This document shows, one piece after another, positions 6,116 through 9,959 of a stretch of DNA of 9,959 bases. This DNA is from Anaerotignum sp. Lineage in GTDB: Bacteria > Bacillota > Clostridia > Lachnospirales > Anaerotignaceae. The notes under the pieces were generated by a model. It worked only from the letters and a program-made list of their open reading frames with translations. It did not search any database and had not been told where the DNA came from. How positions within the stretch are numbered: position 1 is the first letter of the stretch; the number at the start of each line of letters is the position of its first letter. Where the stretch lies: NCBI GenBank assembly GCA_017560955.1, contig JAFZDV010000103.1:1-9959 (forward strand), given 5' to 3'. A program made the translations under genes and the position numbers.

Positions 6116-7090
6116 TTATCTCTTTCTGTCTGCCAGTACAGCGATCAGGATAACCAGCGCTTTTACTACGGACTGGTAGTATGTATTGATACCCATGATG
6201 TTCATACCGTTGTTCAGAACAGCGATGATCAGAACACCGGCAAATGTGCCCATGATTTTACCACGGCCGCCGCTCATGGAAGTACCGCCCAGAGCAACCG
6301 CTGCGATAGCATCCAGTTCGTAGCCTTCACCCAGGATGGACTGTGCAGAGTCTACACGGGAGATCATGATCAGACCAGCCAGAGCTGCCATGAAACCGGA
6401 AATTGCATATACGATGATTTTTGTTTTTGTTGTATCAACACCAACCAGGTTTGCACATTTGATGTTGGAACCTGTAGCGTACAGTTTTCTACCGAAAGTT
6501 GTTTTGTGCAGAACGAACCAGAAGATTGCCAGAGCTACCAGCATGATGATTACTGGTACAGGGAAATTGATAGGGCCCAGAGGAATGGAACCTTTACCCA
6601 GCATTTCGAACAGTTTTGCACCGAATTCGCTTTCGATGGAAGCTTTCAGTTTGGAGATGGGTTTACCATCTGTGATGATCATCGCAAAACCACGATAAGC
6701 TGTCATCGTGATCAATGTTGCGATAAAGGGCTGCAGACGGCCTTTTGTTACCAGAACACCGGAAACAACGCCCAGCAGTGTACCAACAACCAGCGCTGCC
6801 AGGATTGCCAGAGGAGCAGAAATACCATTTACGATCATTTCTGCACAGATGATAGCACTCAGCGCAAATGTGGAACCTACGGACAGGTCGATACCGTCAG
6901 ACAGGATTACACATGTCATACCAAATGCGATCAGACCATTGAATGTTGCCTGACGCATCAGATTCAAAAAGTTACTTGCTGTTCTGAATTCGGGGCTGAC
7001 TGCACACAGAACCACTGCCAGCACGACCAGCGCAATATATGCTGCATATTCGCTTAAAAAAGCCCCTAAGGATTTCTTATTGTTTTCCAT
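6116..7090 (-). CDS. rbsC: Ribose ABC transporter permease
   Basis: A 324-residue inner-membrane permease of the BPD_transp_2 (RbsC/AraH/XylH) family that forms the ribose channel as a homodimer with RbsA. About ten hydrophobic segments are visible, beginning near residue 14 and ending near 318. Conserved stretches include GIDLSVGS (66-73), PFIATLITM (121-129), RKLYATGSN (201-209, coupling region facing the ATPase), LDAIAAVALGGTS (259-271) and a C-terminal VKALVILIAVLADRKR with a basic cytoplasmic end. There is no signal peptide. The ATG overlaps the rbsA stop by one base (TAATG), so translation is probably coupled, and GGGGGAAG lies just upstream inside rbsA. It is separated from rbsB by 110 nt. 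Length is normal for the family. Confidence 0.95.
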   Translation of the reverse strand: MENNKKSLGAFLSEYAAYIALVVLAVVLCAVSPEFRTASNFLNLMRQATFNGLIAFGMTCVILSDGIDLSVGSTFALSAIICAEMIVNGISAPLAILAALVVGTLLGVVSGVLVTKGRLQPFIATLITMTAYRGFAMIITDGKPISKLKASIESEFGAKLFEMLGKGSIPLGPINFPVPVIIMLVALAIFWFVLHKTTFGRKLYATGSNIKCANLVGVDTTKTKIIVYAISGFMAALAGLIMISRVDSAQSILGEGYELDAIAAVALGGTSMSGGRGKIMGTFAGVLIIAVLNNGMNIMGINTYYQSVVKALVILIAVLADRKR

Positions 7091-8574
7091 TATAAACTTC
7101 CCCCTGTAGCTAATGTCATTACTTTTGCCTGATCTGCTTCTGCAGCATCCAGGATACCTGTGATCTTACCTTCATGTACGACTGCGATTCTGTCACTCAT
7201 ACCCAGAACTTCGGGCAGTTCGGAAGATACCATGATGACAGCTACACCATCGGCAGCCATCTGATTGATGATATTGTAGATTTCCTTTTTCGCACCGATA
7301 TCTACACCTCTGGTAGGTTCATCCAGAATCAGGATCTTAGGATCTGTATAAACCCATTTTGCCAGTACGATCTTCTGCTGGTTACCACCGGACAGATTAC
7401 CGCATTCATGTTCAGGACCGAAACATCTTACTTTGAATTCTTCGATACCTTTCTTAACCAGGTTCAGCTGTTTTTCCTTATTCAGCACGAAGCCGTTGGA
7501 AACTTTACCCAGGTTGGCAATATGGATATTTTCTGCAATACTCTTTTCCAGCAGCAGACCTTCCACTTTACGGTCTTCTGTGATGAAGCCGATACCGTTG
7601 GCAATCGCCTGTCTGGGATTTTTGATCGTTACTTCTTTGCCGTCGATAAAAATCTTACCAGAATCCAGAGGAAGGTTACCGAAGAGTGCCTGCATGATTT
7701 CTGTTCTGCCTGCGCCCATCAGACCGGAAACGCCCAGAACTTCACCCGCTTTTACATCAAAGTGAACATCCTTGAACAGTTTGCCGCTTGTCAGACCTTC
7801 TACACGCAGTACTTCCGCACCGATGTGAGATTCTCTTTTAGGGAATCTTTCACCGATTGTACGGCCGATCATCATCTGAACAACATGGTCCAGATCGATT
7901 TCTGCGATATTTTCTGTGCCTACATATTCACCGTCACGCAGGACTGTGATTCTGTCGCACAGTTCGAAGATTTCTTCCATACGGTGAGAGATGTATACGA
8001 TGGATACACCTTTTTTACGCAGAGAGTTGATAACTTCAAACAGACCTCTTGTTTCACTTGCTGTCAGAGCCGCTGTAGGTTCATCCATGATGATTACCTT
8101 CGCATCTGCCATCAGCGCTTTACAGATTTCTACCATCTGCTGCTGACCAACAGACAGATCAGACATAACAGCGTCTACGGGGATGTTTACTCCCATCTTG
8201 TCCATTACTTCCTGTGCTTTGGCTCTCATTGCTTTTTTATCACAGATACCAAAGCCTTTTGTGATTTCTTTACCCATGAACAGGTTTTCTTCTACAGTCA
8301 GGTCAAACAGTACATTCAGTTCCTGATAGATGAAAACGATACCTGCTTTTTCTGCTTCCTGAGGGTTTTTGTAAACAACTTCTTTACCATCAACCAACAC
8401 AGTACCTGCATCTCTTGTATACACACCAGTCAGGATCTTCATCAATGTGGACTTACCCGCACCATTTTCGCCCATCAGAGCATGGACTTCACCATCCTTC
8501 AGAAAGAATCCGGCATTTTTTAATACCTGGTTCGATCCGAAGGCTTTATCTATGCCCTTCATTTCGATATTCAT
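7090..8574 (-). CDS. rbsA: Ribose ABC transporter ATP-binding protein (two ATPase domains)
   Basis: A 494-residue cytoplasmic tandem ATPase that powers ribose uptake through RbsC. The first domain has Walker A GENGAGKST (35-43), signature LSVGQQQ (140-146), Walker B ending Asp164-Glu165 and switch His197. The second has Walker A GLMGAGRTE (284-292) with Arg in place of the catalytic Lys, signature LSGGNQQK (394-401), DEPT at 418-421 and SSE (450-452) where the switch His would be. The degenerate second site is normal for sugar ATPases such as RbsA, MglA and AraG. The frame runs back to a TTG at 8583. The ATG at 8574 is preferred because it gives MNIEMKGIDKAFG, which aligns at its first residue with Bacillus subtilis RbsA (MQIEMKDIHKTFG, from memory). 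AAGGGG (8590-8585) lies 10 nt upstream. Confidence 0.95.
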   Translation of the reverse strand: MNIEMKGIDKAFGSNQVLKNAGFFLKDGEVHALMGENGAGKSTLMKILTGVYTRDAGTVLVDGKEVVYKNPQEAEKAGIVFIYQELNVLFDLTVEENLFMGKEITKGFGICDKKAMRAKAQEVMDKMGVNIPVDAVMSDLSVGQQQMVEICKALMADAKVIIMDEPTAALTASETRGLFEVINSLRKKGVSIVYISHRMEEIFELCDRITVLRDGEYVGTENIAEIDLDHVVQMMIGRTIGERFPKRESHIGAEVLRVEGLTSGKLFKDVHFDVKAGEVLGVSGLMGAGRTEIMQALFGNLPLDSGKIFIDGKEVTIKNPRQAIANGIGFITEDRKVEGLLLEKSIAENIHIANLGKVSNGFVLNKEKQLNLVKKGIEEFKVRCFGPEHECGNLSGGNQQKIVLAKWVYTDPKILILDEPTRGVDIGAKKEIYNIINQMAADGVAVIMVSSELPEVLGMSDRIAVVHEGKITGILDAAEADQAKVMTLATGGSL

Positions 8575-8622
8575 TTCGCTCAAGCCCCTTTCCTTATTTT
8601 TTCTCCTCTATAAAACTTGCTT

Positions 8623-9027
8623 TTAAGCAAAAATACAGCCGCTCTGCAGAATAATGTTTGCATAAGGTGTTGTTTCACCTGTTCTGATGACTGCTTTGCA
8701 ATCATTTGTTCTTGCTTTCAGTTCTGTATGGGAAACGAATTCCACTTCCACATCCTGACCTGCAAAGAATTCCTGGATCTGACCCAGCACAGCAGGGTTC
8801 TGTTCCTTGATTTCTTCTGCCAGAACGATTTTTTCCACTTTCATATCACCTGCAACGATTTCCAGTGTTCTCATGAATGTAGGTTCACCAAAACACAGTG
8901 CCAGATCGATGCGTTCTACTGCATCGGGGATGGGCAGACCACAGTCACCGATACAGATCGTATCTGTATGGCCCATGTAAGACAGCACTCTGGAAATATC
9001 GCTGTTCAGAATTCCCTGTTTTTTCAA
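8623..9027 (-). CDS. rbsD: D-ribose pyranase, TTG start
   Basis: A 134-residue cytoplasmic enzyme of the RbsD/FucU family that interconverts the pyranose and furanose forms of ribose, supplying the furanose used by ribokinase. Visible hallmarks are NSDISRVLSYMGHTD (8-22), GLPIP near 31 and a C-terminal AVIRTGETTPYANIIL. The frame extends to an ATG at 9048, but no ribosome site precedes that codon. AAGGAAGGGG (9045-9036) lies 8 nt before the TTG at 9027. With the TTG start the protein begins MKKQGILNSD, like E. coli RbsD (MKKGTVLNSD), and the catalytic His falls at residue 20 exactly as in that family. It lies between rbsR (38-nt gap) and rbsA (48-nt gap). Confidence 0.94.
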   Translation of the reverse strand: MKKQGILNSDISRVLSYMGHTDTICIGDCGLPIPDAVERIDLALCFGEPTFMRTLEIVAGDMKVEKIVLAEEIKEQNPAVLGQIQEFFAGQDVEVEFVSHTELKARTNDCKAVIRTGETTPYANIILQSGCIFA

Positions 9028-9035
9028 TGTAATGT

Positions 9036-9045
9036 CCCCTTCCTT
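9036..9045 (-). promoter_or_regulatory. Ribosome binding site that fixes the rbsD TTG start
   Basis: AAGGAAGGGG (minus strand) is 8 nt before TTG 9027. It lies inside the longer frame beginning at ATG 9048, where only CTATAAGAG precedes the ATG. This makes TTG the more likely start. Confidence 0.75.
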
Positions 9046-9065
9046 CATCTCTTATAGCCAGTTTC

Positions 9066-9959
9066 TTATTTATGTTTTGTTGTCTGACGTTCCACAAGAG
9101 AAACATCAAACAGATTTTCCTTTTTGATCGGTTCGCCGTTGGCATGCTTTGCAATCACTTCTACCGCCAGTGTACCCATTTCTCGAATGGGCTGAATGAT
9201 GGTCGAAAATTCCGGTGCAAAGAGTCTGCTGAAACGAATATTATCAAATCCGATCAGCTGAATGTCCTCAGGCACTCTGAGCCCTTTGCTCAGCAAAATT
9301 TTATAGGTCGCAATGGCAACCATATCATTGCAGGCAAGGATGCCGTCTGCATCAGGATATTCTTCCAGCACCTTTTCTGCCATACGAAGCCCTTCTTCAT
9401 AGTCATAATCGCAGTCCAGCCACTGTTCTTTCAGACCGCGTTCTCTGCAGACATCCAGATAGCCCTGGAAACGCTCCTGACCACTGGAAAACTTCTGAGG
9501 ACCACGCATACACACGATATTTTTGCAGCCACAGTCCAGCAGATGCTCCATAGCCATTCTGCCGCCTTTATAATGATCTGCTTCGATAAAAGCGATCTCA
9601 TCCAGACCTTCGATCTTACGGTCAAGAATCACAAAAGGAACACTGCAGTCCCCGATTTTTCCGGCGAGGCCTTCACTGTTCGTCATGATGATGATACCGT
9701 CTGCATGAAGCTGACGAAGTGTCTGAATATTAAGCAGTTCCTTTTCTGTATCATTCAGGGAATTACACAGAATGATACGGAAGTTGTTCTGATATGCCGC
9801 TTCTTCGATAGCCCTTGCAAGCTCACCAAAAAAGGCATTTTCAATATTTGGTACAATGACACCGATAATTCTGGAGGATTTTTTAAACAGAGCACGAGCC
9901 AGTTCATTAGGCTTGAAACCCGTTTCTTCAATGACTTCGAGCACCTGAGCTTTTTTAAC
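9066..9959 (-). CDS. rbsR: LacI-family ribose operon repressor, N-terminus outside the window
   Basis: The frame is open to the last base, giving 297 residues with no start inside the window. By alignment from memory with E. coli RbsR about 30 residues are missing, including the first helices of the LacI helix-turn-helix. The visible beginning (VKKAQVLEVIEETGFKPNELARAL) is the end of the DNA-binding domain and the hinge helix. The rest is a periplasmic-binding-type effector domain with IIGVIVPNIENAFF (about 31-44), VILDRK (110-115), ACNDMVA (about 199-205), IQLIGFDN (223-230) and the C-terminal dimer region. Position directly upstream of rbsD, in the same direction, and the effector fold support a ribose-responsive repressor. 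It would normally bind an operator upstream of itself, which is beyond the window. A GTG at 9944 is not the start, since homology continues upstream of it. Confidence 0.88.
   Translation of the reverse strand, partial: VKKAQVLEVIEETGFKPNELARALFKKSSRIIGVIVPNIENAFFGELARAIEEAAYQNNFRIILCNSLNDTEKELLNIQTLRQLHADGIIIMTNSEGLAGKIGDCSVPFVILDRKIEGLDEIAFIEADHYKGGRMAMEHLLDCGCKNIVCMRGPQKFSSGQERFQGYLDVCRERGLKEQWLDCDYDYEEGLRMAEKVLEEYPDADGILACNDMVAIATYKILLSKGLRVPEDIQLIGFDNIRFSRLFAPEFSTIIQPIREMGTLAVEVIAKHANGEPIKKENLFDVSLVERQTTKHK

Noticed and set aside
7093..8478. Possible inactivating changes in the second ATPase domain of RbsA (Arg for Lys in Walker A, no switch His)
   Set aside because: This degenerate second site is usual for RbsA-type sugar transporters, and GLMGAGRTE is the normal wording of the family.
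7174..8523. Long plus-strand open frame (449 codons) opposite rbsA
   Set aside because: Antisense shadow of a clear two-domain ATPase, rich in Cys, Phe, His and Asp with no domain. The similar plus-strand frames opposite rbsC and rbsK (5852-7057 and 4067-5044) were rejected for the same reason.
8617..8630. Inverted repeat TTGCTTTTAAGCAA across the rbsD stop, as a terminator or operator
   Set aside because: The 6-bp arms leave only a 2-nt loop, there is no T-tract in the direction of transcription, and part of it is coding. Chance is more likely.
9066..9959. rbsR as a truncated pseudogene
   Set aside because: The frame stays open with homologous sequence up to the last base, so the missing N-terminus is due to the window edge.

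Overview
The window reads as ordinary chromosome from a Firmicute, most likely an anaerobic Clostridia-type organism. This rests on strong GGAGG-type Shine-Dalgarno sites, a lipoprotein-type ribose-binding protein (one-membrane cell plan), a TTG start codon, and rbs proteins that resemble Bacillus/Clostridium members. No genus is claimed. There is no rRNA, tRNA, CRISPR array, insertion sequence or phage gene.

Layout. (1) Positions 1-312, minus strand: the first 104 residues of an APC-superfamily amino acid permease, cut by the window edge. (2) 313-579: a divergent intergenic region with a good plus-strand promoter and a perfect 10-bp palindrome. (3) 580-885, plus strand: an unrecognised 101-residue protein with three membrane segments. 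It converges on its neighbour through one shared bidirectional terminator. (4) 914-3964, minus strand: a three-gene operon of MarR-family regulator, iron-type alcohol dehydrogenase and class-3-like aldehyde dehydrogenase, joined by a 4-nt overlap and a 1-nt gap. Its promoter (TTGCGT-17-TATAAT) is flanked by two near-identical 18-bp palindromic elements 31 bp apart. (5) 4097 to the right edge, minus strand: a ribose operon in the order rbsR-rbsD-rbsA-rbsC-rbsB-rbsK, ending in a 12-bp perfect hairpin terminator.

How the genes work together. RbsB captures ribose outside the membrane. RbsC with the ATPase RbsA imports it, RbsD interconverts pyranose and furanose forms, RbsK phosphorylates it to ribose-5-phosphate, and RbsR is the expected ribose-responsive repressor. 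The ADH/ALDH pair interconverts an alcohol, its aldehyde and the carboxylate. The MarR protein probably represses its own operon through the tandem sites; its inducer cannot be read from sequence.

Start corrections. rbsD most likely starts at a TTG (9027), rbsA at an ATG (8574) and marR at an ATG (3964); each is shorter than the longest open frame. The most worthwhile signals are the tandem operator architecture of the marR operon and a hairpin between rbsC and rbsB that could let the binding protein accumulate above the rest of the transporter. I did not find a clearly new biological system.
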